A stretch of DNA of 64,000 nucleotides from Streptomyces sp. Root1304 (GTDB lineage: Bacteria; Actinomycetota; Actinomycetes; Streptomycetales; Streptomycetaceae): positions 1,006,707 through 1,070,706 of the forward strand of contig NZ_LMEP01000012.1 in the NCBI RefSeq assembly GCF_001426405.1. Direction: 5' to 3'. The notes under the pieces were generated by a model. The model had not been told where the DNA came from and searched no databases. It worked only from the letters and a program-made list of their open reading frames with translations. Position 1 is the first letter of the stretch. Each line of letters starts with the position of its first letter. The translations under genes were made by a program, and so were the position numbers. Shown in pieces: positions 29,060 to 38,892 of this stretch.

Positions 29060-29091
29060 GAAGAAGGGCCCCGCTCCCGGGGCCCTTCTTC
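29060..29091 (+). terminator. Terminator of the his operon
   Basis: Fourteen-bp arms (29060-29073 and 29078-29091) of the type GAAGAAGGGCCCCG pair around a 4-base loop, and the right arm runs into a T-rich CTTCTTC stretch. It directly follows hisF and insulates the his operon from the ArsR-like gene. Confidence 0.85.
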
Positions 29092-29113
29092 TTCGACAAG
29101 ATGCACAAGATTT

Positions 29114-29136
29114 ATTGCGCATATTCCATTGCGCAA
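29114..29136 (+). promoter_or_regulatory. Palindromic operator candidate upstream of the ArsR-like gene
   Basis: ATTGCGCA occurs at 29114-29121 and again at 29128-29135, giving inverted arms TTGCGCA (29115-29121) and TGCGCAA (29130-29136) with an 8-bp AT-rich spacer. The site ends 28 bases before the ATG at 29165 and is ideally placed for autoregulation by the winged-helix protein encoded next. Confidence 0.5.
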
Positions 29137-29164
29137 GTTTTCCTTCCTGTCTACCGTCGGGAAC

Positions 29165-29752
29165 ATGACCTCGCCCGACTCCCGCCGGATCACCGAGCTC
29201 GGCACCCTCAAGGCCCTCTCGCACCCGCTGCGGATGCGCCTCTACCGCGCCCTCTTCGTGGCCCGTACCGCCACCGCCTCCCAGCTCGCAGACCAGGTCG
29301 ACGAGGCCGTCTCGCTGATCAGCTACCACCTGCGCAAGCTCGCCGAGCACGGCCTCATCGAGGAGGCCGAGGGCCGCTCCACGGACGGCCGCGAACGCTG
29401 GTGGCAGCCCTCCTCGTACGGGATCGCCATCCGCGACGAGGACGTGCGCGGAACCCCCGAACTGGCCGCCGCGAGCGACGCCCTCAGCCGCACGATCAAC
29501 GAGCAGCGCGACGCGCTCCACCGCCGCTTCCTCGACGAGCGCCTCAGCTGGCCCGACGACTGGCGCTCCGCCGCGATCAGCTCCGAGTGGCTGCCCCGCC
29601 TCACCGCCGCCGAACTCGCCGCGCTCGGCAAGGAGCTCGACGCCGTCCTCAGGAAGTACGACCAGCGGGCCCGCGCCGCCGAAGCCGCCGGCGACACCGA
29701 GTGCCGCGAGAAGGTCGCCGTCCACCTCCACGGCTTCCCCTACCGCTCATGA
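29165..29752 (+). CDS. ArsR-like winged-helix transcriptional regulator
   Basis: A 195-residue regulator. Residues about 8-95 form a winged helix of the ArsR type: LGTLKALSHPLRMRLYRALF, TASQLADQVDEAVSLISYHLRKLAEHGLIEEA, then a wing with RERWWQPS. A C-terminal helical domain of about 100 residues may bind a ligand or dimerise. No metal-binding Cys cluster is seen. ATG 29165 begins MTSPDSRRITELG; an in-frame TTG at 29129 lies inside the operator-like repeat and is less likely. Its stop overlaps the start of an MFS transporter (ATGA), so it probably controls that exporter. Confidence 0.88.
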   Translation: MTSPDSRRITELGTLKALSHPLRMRLYRALFVARTATASQLADQVDEAVSLISYHLRKLAEHGLIEEAEGRSTDGRERWWQPSSYGIAIRDEDVRGTPELAAASDALSRTINEQRDALHRRFLDERLSWPDDWRSAAISSEWLPRLTAAELAALGKELDAVLRKYDQRARAAEAAGDTECREKVAVHLHGFPYRS

Positions 29753-30993
29753 CGGCCCCCGCCGCCGCCCAGGCCGCCCCCGCCGCGCGCCCCGCCCACC
29801 GCGACTCCCAGGTTCTCCGCTGGCTCGGCGCCTACACCGCCTCCACCCTCGGCAACAGCGTCTACTACCTCGCCCTCTCCTGGACCGCCGTCAGCAGCGG
29901 CACCCCCGCCCAGGCCGGACTCGTCATGGCGGTCTCCGCCGTACCCCGCGCGCTGCTCATGCTCGGCGGGGGCGTCGTCGCCGACCGGCTCGGCCCGCGC
30001 CGGGTCGTCATCGCCTCCGACACCGTCCGCTGCCTGGTCGTCCTCGGCCTGGCCGCGACCCTGCTGCTCGCCTCGCCCGGCCTCTGGGCGCTCGCCGCCG
30101 TCGCCCTCGTCTTCGGCGTCGTCGACGCCCTCTTCCTGCCGGCCGTCGGTGCCCTGCCGCCCCGGATCACCGAACGCGACCAGCTCGCCCGCGTCCAGGG
30201 GATGCGCGGCCTCGCCTCCCGGCTCGGCCCCGTCCTCGGCGGCCCGCTCGGCGGCCTCGCCGTCGCCCTCGGCGGCCCGGCCACGGCCTTCGGAGCCGCC
30301 GGACTGCTCTTCGCCCTCTCCCTGCCCCTGCTGTACGCGCTCCGCCTCCGGCCGCTGCCCGACCCGCAGGCGCCCCGCGCCGGGACGGCCCTGCGCGACC
30401 TCGCCGACGGACTGCGCTATCTGCGCGGACACCGGGTCCTCGGCCCGCTGATGCTCGTCGTGCTGCTCAGCGACCTCGGCTTCGCCGGCCCCTTCAACGT
30501 CGGCCTCGCCGTCCTGGCCGAACAGCGCGGCTGGGGCGCCTCCGGCATCGGCTGGATCCTCGCCGGCTTCGGCGCGGGGGCGGGCGCCGCCTCACTGCTC
30601 CTGACCGTCCGGGGACGCGTCCCGCGCGCGGGAGCCGTCAGCGGCTGGACCATGACGGCGGGCGCCGTCGCCATCGCCGCCCTCGCCCTCACCCCGCGGC
30701 TGCCCGTCGCGGTCGCCGTCGGCCTGGCCGTAGGCCTGCTCGCCGGACTCTCCGGGGCGCTCTGCAACGCCCTCGTCCAGACCGAGTGCGACCCCGCCTA
30801 CCTCGGCCGCGTCTCCGCCGTCGCCGCCCTCTGCTCCCTCGGCATCGCACCGCTCAGCTTCCCGCTCACGGGCGCGGCGATCGAGCTGTGGGGCGTCGGA
30901 CCGGTGTACGCCGTGAGCGCGGCGGTCTGCGCGCTCGCGGGCGGCTACAGCCTGGTGGCCCCCGCCGTCCGGCGGGCCGAGCTGCCCCGCTGA
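29749..30993 (+). CDS. MFS transporter (probable drug/metabolite exporter)
   Basis: A 414-residue major facilitator with about twelve hydrophobic segments. The first cytoplasmic loop shows GGGVVADRLGPRRVV, matching the MFS motif A (G-x-x-x-D-R-x-G-x-R-R). The central loop is basic, and the C-half ends with a short positively charged tail. It resembles the enterobactin-exporter-like DHA3 group. It is translationally coupled to the ArsR-like regulator and its stop is 3 bp from the stop of the convergent gene. Substrate unknown. Confidence 0.9.
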   Translation: MTAPAAAQAAPAARPAHRDSQVLRWLGAYTASTLGNSVYYLALSWTAVSSGTPAQAGLVMAVSAVPRALLMLGGGVVADRLGPRRVVIASDTVRCLVVLGLAATLLLASPGLWALAAVALVFGVVDALFLPAVGALPPRITERDQLARVQGMRGLASRLGPVLGGPLGGLAVALGGPATAFGAAGLLFALSLPLLYALRLRPLPDPQAPRAGTALRDLADGLRYLRGHRVLGPLMLVVLLSDLGFAGPFNVGLAVLAEQRGWGASGIGWILAGFGAGAGAASLLLTVRGRVPRAGAVSGWTMTAGAVAIAALALTPRLPVAVAVGLAVGLLAGLSGALCNALVQTECDPAYLGRVSAVAALCSLGIAPLSFPLTGAAIELWGVGPVYAVSAAVCALAGGYSLVAPAVRRAELPR

Positions 30994-30996
30994 CCC

Positions 30997-31632
30997 TCAG
31001 ATCCCCAGCTGCCTGGTCTCCCGCAGCCGCTCGATGGCCTCCGGCTCCCCGTCCAGTTCCACCTTGGCCGAGGCCTGGCGCCCGTACAGGTACATCGTCA
31101 GCTCGCCCGGCTCCCCGGAGACCGTCACCACCGGGGTGCCGCGGTGGGCGACCGCCGTCTGCCCGTTCGGCCGGCGCAGCACCAGTCCCACCGGCACCTT
31201 GCGGCCGAGGAGCCGGGCCGTGCGCTCCAGACGGGACCAGAGGGCGTCCGCGAAGACCGGGTCGAGCTCGCGCGCCGACCAGTCCGGCTGGGCCCGGCGC
31301 ACGTCCTCCGCGTGGACGTAGAACTCGACGACGTTCGCCCCCTCGTCCACCTGCTTGATGGTGAACGGCGAGAACCGCGGCGGCCCCGTCCGGACGAGCT
31401 GGATCAGTTCTTCGTAGGGCTTCTCGGCGAACTCCGCCTGCACCCGGTCCCGCCGGTCCTTCAGCGCCGCTACGAGCGAACCGGCCGCGGCGTCCGGGCG
31501 CCGCTCGCGCACCACCACATGGGCGGCGAGGTCCCGGGTCCGCCAGCCCTCGCAGAGCGTCGGCGCGTCCGGGCCGGCCGCCTCCAACAGGTCGGCGAGC
31601 AGAAGCCGTTCACGTTTGGCATGGGTCGACAT
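30997..31632 (-). CDS. TIGR03085-type protein (mycothiol/DinB-like maleylpyruvate isomerase fold)
   Basis: A 211-residue protein of the actinobacterial TIGR03085 family, which shares the N-terminal four-helix metal-binding fold of mycothiol-dependent maleylpyruvate isomerase (MDMPI). Visible features: [37 protein letters not shown] (a candidate metal-binding His), [17 protein letters not shown] (another) and a C-terminal sterol-carrier-like domain ending [13 protein letters not shown]. Specific function is not established. The ATG at 31632 is preferred; longer in-frame extensions run antisense through the hisI 5' end. Confidence 0.85.
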   Translation of the reverse strand: MSTHAKRERLLLADLLEAAGPDAPTLCEGWRTRDLAAHVVVRERRPDAAAGSLVAALKDRRDRVQAEFAEKPYEELIQLVRTGPPRFSPFTIKQVDEGANVVEFYVHAEDVRRAQPDWSARELDPVFADALWSRLERTARLLGRKVPVGLVLRRPNGQTAVAHRGTPVVTVSGEPGELTMYLYGRQASAKVELDGEPEAIERLRETRQLGI

Positions 31633-31716
31633 GACCGCCAGCGTACGGCCGCCGCCACCCGTCCGCCCAGTGGACGCCCCGCCGGACCACGGCTGCGGGC
31701 GCGGCACAATGGCGCC

Positions 31717-32091
31717 ATGAGCAGCAATCTCGACCCGGCCGTCTCCGCCCGGCTCAAGCGCGGCCCCGACGGGCTCTTCCCCGCCATCGCCCAGCAGTAC
31801 GACACCGGTGAGGTGCTGATGCTCGGCTGGATGGACGACGAGGCCCTCCACCGCACCCTCACCACCGGCCGCTGCACCTACTGGTCCCGCAGCCGCCAGG
31901 AGTACTGGGTCAAGGGTGACACCTCCGGTCACGTCCAGCACGTGAAGTCCGTCGCCCTCGACTGCGACGCGGACACCGTCCTCGTCAAGGTCGACCAGGT
32001 CGGAGCCGCCTGCCACACCGGCGACCGGACCTGCTTCGACGCCGACGTGCTCCCCGTATCCACGTCCGACGTGGACCCCGTCTCCGAGTAG
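31717..32091 (+). CDS. hisI: Phosphoribosyl-AMP cyclohydrolase
   Basis: A 124-residue monofunctional HisI that opens the purine ring of PR-AMP in step 3 of histidine synthesis. Diagnostic segments: [29 protein letters not shown] (active-site stretch), LDCDADT and CHTGDRTCF with the Zn/Mg-binding Cys and Asp residues. HisE is not fused and is not in the window. The gene is 11 bp upstream of trpE on the same strand, so histidine and tryptophan genes share a transcript here. Confidence 0.96.
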   Translation: MSSNLDPAVSARLKRGPDGLFPAIAQQYDTGEVLMLGWMDDEALHRTLTTGRCTYWSRSRQEYWVKGDTSGHVQHVKSVALDCDADTVLVKVDQVGAACHTGDRTCFDADVLPVSTSDVDPVSE

Positions 32092-32102
32092 GGTCTGGCG
32101 CC

Positions 32103-33593
32103 ATGGATCTCGACACCTTCCGCAAGCTGGCGGCCGACCGCCGCGTCATCCCCGTCAGCCGCCGGCTGCTCGCGGACGGCGACACCCCGGTCGGGCTCTA
32201 CCGCAAGCTCGCCGCCGAACGGCCCGGCACCTTCCTCCTCGAATCCGCGGAGAACGGCCGCAGCTGGTCCCGGTACTCCTTCATCGGCGTCCGCAGCGAC
32301 GCCACCCTGACGGTGAAGGACGGCGAGGCCCACTGGCTGGGCACCCCGCCCGTCGGCGTCCCCACGGACGGCGACCCGCTCCGGGCCCTGCGCGCCACCG
32401 TCGAGACCCTGCACACCCCGCGCGACCTCGCGTCCGGGATGCCCCCCTTCACCGGGGGCATGGTCGGCTACCTCGGCTACGACATCGTCCGCCGCCTGGA
32501 GAAGATCGGCGACTCCACCCGGGACGACCTGAAGCTCCCCGAGCTGACCATGCTCCTCACCAGCGACCTCGCCGTCCTCGACCACTGGGACGGCTCGGTC
32601 CTGCTGATCGCCAACGCGATCAACCACAACGACCTGGAGACCGGGGTCGAGGAGGCGTACGCGCACGCCGTCGCCCGCCTCGACGCCATGGAGGCCGACC
32701 TGGCCCGCCCGGTCGCCACCGTCCCCGCCGCGCTCCCCGCCTCGGAACTGCCGGAGTTCTCGGCGCTCTGGGGCGGGCCGGCCTACCAGGACGCCGTCGA
32801 GGACATCAAGGAACGCATCCGGGCCGGCGAGGCCTTCCAGGTCGTGCCCTCGCAGCGGTTCGAGACCCGCTGCACCGCCTCCGCGCTCGACGTCTACCGA
32901 GTGCTGCGGGCCACCAACCCGTCCCCGTACATGTACCTCTTCCGCTTCGAGAACGGCTTCGACGTCGTCGGCTCCAGCCCCGAGGCCCTCGTCAAGGTCG
33001 AGGACGGGCAGGCGATGCTCCACCCCATCGCCGGCACCCGGCACCGGGGCGCCACCCCGCAGGAGGACCACGACCTCGCCGAGGAACTGCTGGCCGACCC
33101 CAAGGAGCGCGCCGAGCACCTGATGCTCGTCGACCTCGGCCGCAACGACCTCGGCCGGGTCTGCACCCCCGGCTCCGTCGAGGTCGTCGACTTCATGTCC
33201 GTCGAGCGCTACTCGCACGTCATGCACATCGTCTCCACCGTGACCGGCGAGGTCGCCGAGGGCCGCACCGCCTTCGACGTCCTCACCGCCTGCTTCCCCG
33301 CCGGCACCCTCTCCGGAGCCCCCAAGCCGCGCGCGATGCAGATCATCGAGGAGCTCGAACCCTCCCGGCGCGGTCTCTACGGCGGATGTGTCGGTTATCT
33401 CGATTTCGCCGGCGACGCCGACACGGCCATCGCCATCCGCACCGCCCTGCTCCGCGACGGAACCGCGTACGTGCAGGCCGGAGCGGGTGTCGTCGCCGAC
33501 TCCGACCCCGTCGCCGAGGACAACGAGTGCCGCAACAAGGCCGCCGCCGTCCTCCGCGCCGTCCACACGGCCAACCGGATGAACGACAACTGA
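32103..33593 (+). CDS. trpE: Anthranilate synthase component I
   Basis: A 496-residue chorismate-utilising enzyme forming anthranilate with a glutaminase partner not encoded here. Recognised by the feedback-site-like N-terminal [18 protein letters not shown] (LLES and S-x-x-S elements that bind Trp in other TrpE), and the catalytic domain motifs [33 protein letters not shown] and [18 protein letters not shown]. Length is standard. Spacing to hisI is 11 bp, leaving no room for a leader peptide of its own. Confidence 0.96.
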   Translation: MDLDTFRKLAADRRVIPVSRRLLADGDTPVGLYRKLAAERPGTFLLESAENGRSWSRYSFIGVRSDATLTVKDGEAHWLGTPPVGVPTDGDPLRALRATVETLHTPRDLASGMPPFTGGMVGYLGYDIVRRLEKIGDSTRDDLKLPELTMLLTSDLAVLDHWDGSVLLIANAINHNDLETGVEEAYAHAVARLDAMEADLARPVATVPAALPASELPEFSALWGGPAYQDAVEDIKERIRAGEAFQVVPSQRFETRCTASALDVYRVLRATNPSPYMYLFRFENGFDVVGSSPEALVKVEDGQAMLHPIAGTRHRGATPQEDHDLAEELLADPKERAEHLMLVDLGRNDLGRVCTPGSVEVVDFMSVERYSHVMHIVSTVTGEVAEGRTAFDVLTACFPAGTLSGAPKPRAMQIIEELEPSRRGLYGGCVGYLDFAGDADTAIAIRTALLRDGTAYVQAGAGVVADSDPVAEDNECRNKAAAVLRAVHTANRMNDN

Positions 33594-33607
33594 GGACGTA
33601 GGGGATA

Positions 33608-34258
33608 GTGGGGTACGTGAGTGCCGTACCCGTACCCCAGCCCCGGGCCGCCCGAGCGGCCGTCCCCGGCAACAGCCGCCGCAGCCTGGCCGCGGCCCTC
33701 CTCCTCGGTGCCCTCGGCGCCACCGTCGTGCTGCTCTCCGCCGGCCAGATCTGGGCGGAGGGCACCGCCTCCGTCGGCGGCGGCACCGTCCCCGTCGAGG
33801 CCGACGGCGGCACCGTCACCGGTGTGCCCACCGCCCTCGCGATCGTCGGCCTGGCGGCGCTCTTCGCCGTCTTCGCCGTCCGCCGCACCGGCCGCACCCT
33901 CGTCTCCGCGCTCCTCGCGCTGAGCGGCGCGGGCGCCGCGCTCGCCGCCGTCCTCGGCGCCTCCGACCGCGCCGCGCTGGACGCCGAGGCCGCCCGCATC
34001 AGCGGCGACACCGCCGCCGCCGTCGCCGGACTGACCCACACCGTCTGGCCGTACGTGACCGCCGCGGGCGCCGTCCTGATCCTCCTCGCCGGCCTCTTCG
34101 CGCTGCGCTTCGGCAAGACCTGGCCCGCGATGGGCGGCCGCTACGAGCGCTCCGGCGCCCCCCGCGCCACCCGTAAGGCCCCCACGACCGACCCCGACCG
34201 GCCCGAGGACCTGTGGAAGGCCCTGGACCGAGGCGAGGACCCCACCCACGGCGCCTGA
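33608..34258 (+). CDS. TIGR02234-family trp-associated membrane protein
   Basis: A 216-residue integral membrane protein of the actinobacterial tryptophan-operon-associated family (Trp_oprn_chp). Four hydrophobic segments are visible (about residues 25-42, 73-92, 96-116 and 140-162), with the extracytoplasmic sequence GQIWAEGTASVGGG after the first and a cytoplasmic C-terminus rich in Arg and acidic residues. It follows trpE by 14 bp. Function unknown; the recurrent position suggests a role in Trp transport or homeostasis, which is inference. Confidence 0.85.
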   Translation: MGYVSAVPVPQPRAARAAVPGNSRRSLAAALLLGALGATVVLLSAGQIWAEGTASVGGGTVPVEADGGTVTGVPTALAIVGLAALFAVFAVRRTGRTLVSALLALSGAGAALAAVLGASDRAALDAEAARISGDTAAAVAGLTHTVWPYVTAAGAVLILLAGLFALRFGKTWPAMGGRYERSGAPRATRKAPTTDPDRPEDLWKALDRGEDPTHGA

Positions 34259-34436
34259 CCGGGCGACGGGGGCGGCGGACCGACGGCGCCGGCCCGCCGG
34301 CGGGAGGTCCGGCCGCGACGCGTGATCGTCCCGGTACCCCCGATTCATCCTCGCGCGCCCGCGTGCGGGACAATGAACGCCGAGTGTCCGCGCACGCGAG
34401 ACCTCACCATCGAGCAACTGCAACGAGGAGCAACTC

Positions 34437-34685
34437 ATGGCGGGCAGCGCCCACGGACACACCCCGGCCGCCTGGACCGGTGTCATCATCTCCTTCATCG
34501 GCTTCTGCATCGCCGGCGTCTTCATGGTGGCCGCCAACCTGCCCGGTTTCTGGGCCGGCGTGGGTGTCATCGTGCTCGGCGGCATCGTCGGCGGCGCGAT
34601 GAAGGTGGCGGGTCTCGGCATGCCGAAGGAGTCGGCGGCCGTCACCGCCGCCCGCGAGGCCGCGACCGCGCAGATCCGTTCCTGA
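34437..34685 (+). CDS. HGxxPAAW-motif small membrane protein
   Basis: An 82-residue protein starting MAGSAHGHTPAAW, the defining motif of this actinobacterial family. Two hydrophobic helices follow (around residues 14-33 and 40-57), then a short polar C-terminus. AACGAGGAG lies upstream of the ATG. The gene is found beside trp genes in other streptomycetes in my recollection. Function unknown. Confidence 0.88.
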   Translation: MAGSAHGHTPAAWTGVIISFIGFCIAGVFMVAANLPGFWAGVGVIVLGGIVGGAMKVAGLGMPKESAAVTAAREAATAQIRS

Positions 34686-34762
34686 CACGACACGACGCAT
34701 CCGAGAGCGCAGTCCGGCCGTGCCGGGCTGCGCTCCCGCGCGTCCGGGGCGAGAATCACCGG

Positions 34763-35407
34763 GTGGACACGCAGCCGACGGCCGGAGCCGCGACCGAGGA
34801 ACCCCGCACCCGTCCGGGTGAACCCGGGAACGGAGCCGTACCGCCGCACGCGGGCGGGTGGCCGCCGGGGGGACCCGACGTGCCGCACCACGCGCAGGAG
34901 GGGCAGCCCCACGTGCACGGGATGCCGCCGCACGCGCACGCGTGGCCCGGTGAGGGGGACACGCCGTCCCCCGCGCACGCGTGGCCCGGTGGGCCGCGGC
35001 CCGCGCCCCGGTCGCTCGCCCGGCGGCTGTTCGTGCCCGGCGCCGTCCTCGCCGGGGCCGTCGCCGCCTTCGCCTACGTCGGGGCCGTCGACCCCAACGA
35101 ACCCGGGCACTACCCCGTCTGCCCGCTGCTCCGCTTCACCGGGATCTACTGCCCCGGCTGCGGCGGACTCCGCAGCGCCCACGCCTTCGCCCACGGCGAC
35201 CTCCCCGCCGCCCTCGGCGCCAACGCCCTCGCCGTCGTCGGCTACGGCGTCTTCGCCGTCGTCATGGCCCTCTGGCTGATTCGCGCCGTCCGCGGGGTGC
35301 CCATGCGCCTCGCGGTCTCCCCGGCCTGGTCGTGGGGGATCGGGGCCGTCCTCGCCCTCTTCACCCTGGTCCGGAACCTTCCCTTCGGCTCCGCGCTGGC
35401 CCCGTGA
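34763..35407 (+). CDS. DUF2752 domain membrane protein
   Basis: A 214-residue protein. The first roughly 85 residues are Pro/His/Gly-rich and disordered, with two AHAWPG units created by a 19-bp direct repeat. The remainder has three hydrophobic segments and the DUF2752 signature [21 protein letters not shown], whose CPGCGG may bind metal or form a redox pair. GTG start at 34763; no good ribosome-binding site. It precedes trpC by 154 bp, the longest gap in the trp region. Confidence 0.85.
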   Translation: MDTQPTAGAATEEPRTRPGEPGNGAVPPHAGGWPPGGPDVPHHAQEGQPHVHGMPPHAHAWPGEGDTPSPAHAWPGGPRPAPRSLARRLFVPGAVLAGAVAAFAYVGAVDPNEPGHYPVCPLLRFTGIYCPGCGGLRSAHAFAHGDLPAALGANALAVVGYGVFAVVMALWLIRAVRGVPMRLAVSPAWSWGIGAVLALFTLVRNLPFGSALAP

Positions 35408-35441
35408 GGGCCCGTACGGCGCCGAGGCGACCCCTACGGGA

Positions 35442-35458
35442 GTCCCAGCAGTTGGGAC
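35442..35458 (+). promoter_or_regulatory. Inverted repeat upstream of trpC
   Basis: GTCCCA (35442-35447) and TGGGAC (35453-35458) form perfect 6-bp arms around GCAGT. A -10-like TAGGAT follows at 35498-35503 without a matching -35. The pair could mark a trpC promoter region under repressor control; no known operator was matched. Confidence 0.3.
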
Positions 35459-35505
35459 GCCACTCCGGCCGATGCGGGTCCGGAGCCGTCCTGCGGATAG
35501 GATCG

Positions 35506-35565
35506 ATGTGGCTGAACCTGGTTCCTCATCACCATCACCGTCCCGGAAGGGGGCCCCTCGCGTGA
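35506..35565 (+). CDS. Possible 19-residue leader peptide with four consecutive His codons
   Basis: ATG at 35506 opens a 19-codon frame ([19 protein letters not shown]) whose TGA overlaps the trpC GTG as GTGA. One Trp codon at position 2 and four His codons at 8-11 are striking beside his/trp genes, and the last codons cover the trpC ribosome-binding site (GGAAGGGGG). Against it: no attenuator stem can be fitted between leader and trpC, its own ribosome-binding site is weak, and if TAGGAT (35498-35503) is the -10 element the transcript would start inside the frame. Confidence 0.3.
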   Translation: MWLNLVPHHHHRPGRGPLA

Positions 35566-36371
35566 GTGTGCTCGACGAGATCATCGAAGGCGTACGCGCC
35601 GACCTCGCAGAGCGGCAGGCGCGGGTCACCCTCGACGAGCTCAAGGAGCGCGCCGCCAAGGCGCCGCAGGCCAAGGACGGGGTCGCCGCGCTGCGCGGCG
35701 ACGGCGTCAAGGTGATCTGCGAGGTCAAGCGCTCCAGCCCGTCCAAGGGCGCGCTCGCCGCCATCGCCGACCCGGCCGGACTCGCCGCGGACTACGAGGC
35801 CGGCGGCGCAGCCGTCATCTCCGTCCTCACCGAGCAGCGCCGCTTCGGCGGCTCCCTCGCCGACCTGGAGGCCGTCCGGGCCAAGGTCGACATCCCGGTC
35901 CTGCGCAAGGACTTCATCGTCACGGCGTACCAGCTCTGGGAAGCGCGCGCGTACGGAGCGGATCTCGCGCTCCTCATCGTCGCCGCCCTGGAGCAGGAGG
36001 CCCTGGTCTCCCTCATCGAGCGCGCCGAGTCCATCGGGCTCACCCCGCTCGTCGAGGTGCACGACGAGGAAGAGGTCGAGCGGGCCGTCGACGCGGGCGC
36101 CCGGATCATCGGCGTCAACGCGCGGAACCTCAAGGACCTCAAGGTCGACCGCTCCACCTTCGAGCGCGTCGCCCCGGAGATCCCGGCGCACATCGTCAAG
36201 ATCGCCGAGTCCGGCGTGCGCGGCCCGCACGACCTGATCGCCTACGCCAACGCGGGCGCCGACGCGGTCCTGGTCGGCGAGTCCCTCGTCACCGGCCGCG
36301 ACCCGAAGGCCGCCGTCGCCGATCTCGTCGCCGCCGGTGCCCACCCCGCCCTGCGGCACGGCCGGAGCTGA
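35562..36371 (+). CDS. trpC: Indole-3-glycerol-phosphate synthase
   Basis: A 269-residue (beta/alpha)8 barrel that closes the indole ring from CdRP. Active-site segments: [14 protein letters not shown] (with the two essential Lys-side residues), [45 protein letters not shown] and [15 protein letters not shown] 35562 is preceded at 8 bases by GGAAGGGGG. First gene of trpC-trpM-trpB-trpA. TrpF, which makes its substrate, is absent and is presumably supplied by PriA. Confidence 0.96.
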   Translation: MSVLDEIIEGVRADLAERQARVTLDELKERAAKAPQAKDGVAALRGDGVKVICEVKRSSPSKGALAAIADPAGLAADYEAGGAAVISVLTEQRRFGGSLADLEAVRAKVDIPVLRKDFIVTAYQLWEARAYGADLALLIVAALEQEALVSLIERAESIGLTPLVEVHDEEEVERAVDAGARIIGVNARNLKDLKVDRSTFERVAPEIPAHIVKIAESGVRGPHDLIAYANAGADAVLVGESLVTGRDPKAAVADLVAAGAHPALRHGRS

Positions 36372-36378
36372 CCGCGCC

Positions 36379-36663
36379 ATGACCCCGCGCCACGACACGC
36401 CGACACCTCCGGGCAGCGCCCGGGGGGCCGTCGTCGTGCCGTCGGCGCCCGGCCGCCGCGGTCGGCTCCGTAGCGCGGCCGCCCCCGTCTCCAAGCACGC
36501 CCCGCTGGCCCGCGGCTGCCGGCCGCGCGGCTGCCGGGCGCCGGCCCGGCGGGTCCACGGGCGCCGGGTGCGGTACGTGATCGGCTCCGAGCCGGGCCAG
36601 GTCAACGGCATGCGATGGCGCCGGCGCCTCGCGCGCACCTTCACGAACAGCGCAGCCGCCTAG
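36379..36663 (+). CDS. trpM: TrpM-like small tryptophan-pathway modulator
   Basis: A 94-residue (from ATG 36379) very basic protein between trpC and trpB, where S. coelicolor carries trpM (earlier trpX), reported to modulate tryptophan biosynthesis and development. The conserved part is the C-terminal half: ARGCRPRGCRAPARRV with a Cys-x3-Cys pair, then RVRYVIGSEPGQVNGMRW. The N-terminal 40 residues are Pro/Arg-rich and poorly conserved-looking, so translation may begin at a later GTG. It starts 7 bp after trpC. Assignment rests on position plus remembered sequence pattern. Confidence 0.7.
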   Translation: MTPRHDTPTPPGSARGAVVVPSAPGRRGRLRSAAAPVSKHAPLARGCRPRGCRAPARRVHGRRVRYVIGSEPGQVNGMRWRRRLARTFTNSAAA

Positions 36664-36772
36664 CCCGTAACCGGGCGGGTGGGCTCGGCGGGCGTTCGTG
36701 GAGGGGGCGGGCGCATACCGTGACCATCACCCGCACGTCACCCGGGGCACCCGCCCCGCGAGGAGCAACCGC

Positions 36773-38007
<1,235 letters not shown>

Positions 38008-38011
<4 letters not shown>

Positions 38012-38829
38012 CGACCGGCAACATCAAGCTGCTCAGCGACACCCTCGCCGTGGCGAAGGCGGAGAACCGGGCCGCGCTCATCGCGTACCTCCCGGCCGGC
38101 TTCCCGACGGTCGACGGCGGCATCGCGGCGATCAAGGCCGTCTTCGACGGCGGCGCGGACGTGGTCGAGGTCGGCCTCCCGCACAGCGACCCGGTCCTCG
38201 ACGGGCCCGTCATCCAGACCGCCGACGACATCGCCCTGCGCGGCGGCGTCAAGATCGCCGACGTGATGCGCACGGTCCGCGAGGCCCACGAGGCCACCGG
38301 GAAGCCGGTCCTCGTCATGACGTACTGGAACCCGATCGACCGGTACGGCATCGACCGCTTCACCGAGGAGCTGGCCGCGGCCGGCGGCGCGGGCTGCATC
38401 CTGCCCGACCTGCCGGTCCAGGAGTCCGCGGTCTGGCGCGAGCACGCCGACAAGCACGGTCTCGCCACCGTCTTCGTCGTCGCGCCCAGCAGCAAGGACG
38501 AGCGCCTCGCCACCATCACGGCGGCCGGCTCCGGGTTCGTCTACGCGGCCTCCCTCATGGGCGTCACCGGCACCCGCGTGTCGGTCGGCGCGCAGGCCGC
38601 CGACCTGGTCCGCCGGACCCGGGCGACCTCCGAGCTGCCGGTCTGCGTCGGCCTCGGCGTCTCCGACGCGGCCCAGGCGAAGGAGGTCGCGGCCTTCGCC
38701 GACGGCGTCATCGTCGGCTCCGCCTTCGTGAAGCGGATCCTCGACGCCGACGGCGACGAGGCCGCGGGACTCGCCGCCGTAAGGGAACTGGCGGCCGAAC
38801 TCGCCGAGGGCGTACGGCGCGTTTCGTAA
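38008..38829 (+). CDS. trpA: Tryptophan synthase alpha chain
   Basis: A 273-residue (beta/alpha)8 subunit that cleaves indole-3-glycerol phosphate. The catalytic Glu is in [16 protein letters not shown] and the catalytic Asp in the same motif's DGPVIQ. Other markers are [25 protein letters not shown] and [17 protein letters not shown] start overlapping the trpB stop. A hairpin terminator follows 20 bases after the stop codon. Confidence 0.97.
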
Positions 38830-38848
38830 CCCATCTGGGTGGATCTGC

Positions 38849-38880
38849 AACCGGGGAGGCGCGTTCGTGCCTCCCCGGTT
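38849..38880 (+). terminator. Terminator after trpA
   Basis: AACCGGGGAGGC (38849-38860) and GCCTCCCCGGTT (38869-38880) form a perfect 12-bp stem with an 8-base loop, followed by CGTTCCT. It closes the trpC-trpA unit 12 bases before the next gene, which therefore has little room for its own promoter unless read-through occurs. Confidence 0.8.
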
Positions 38881-38892
38881 CGTTCCTGAGGC

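Noticed and set aside
32092-32102. A trp leader peptide or attenuator before trpE
   Set aside because: Only 11 bases separate hisI from trpE, leaving no space for a leader frame and alternative stems.
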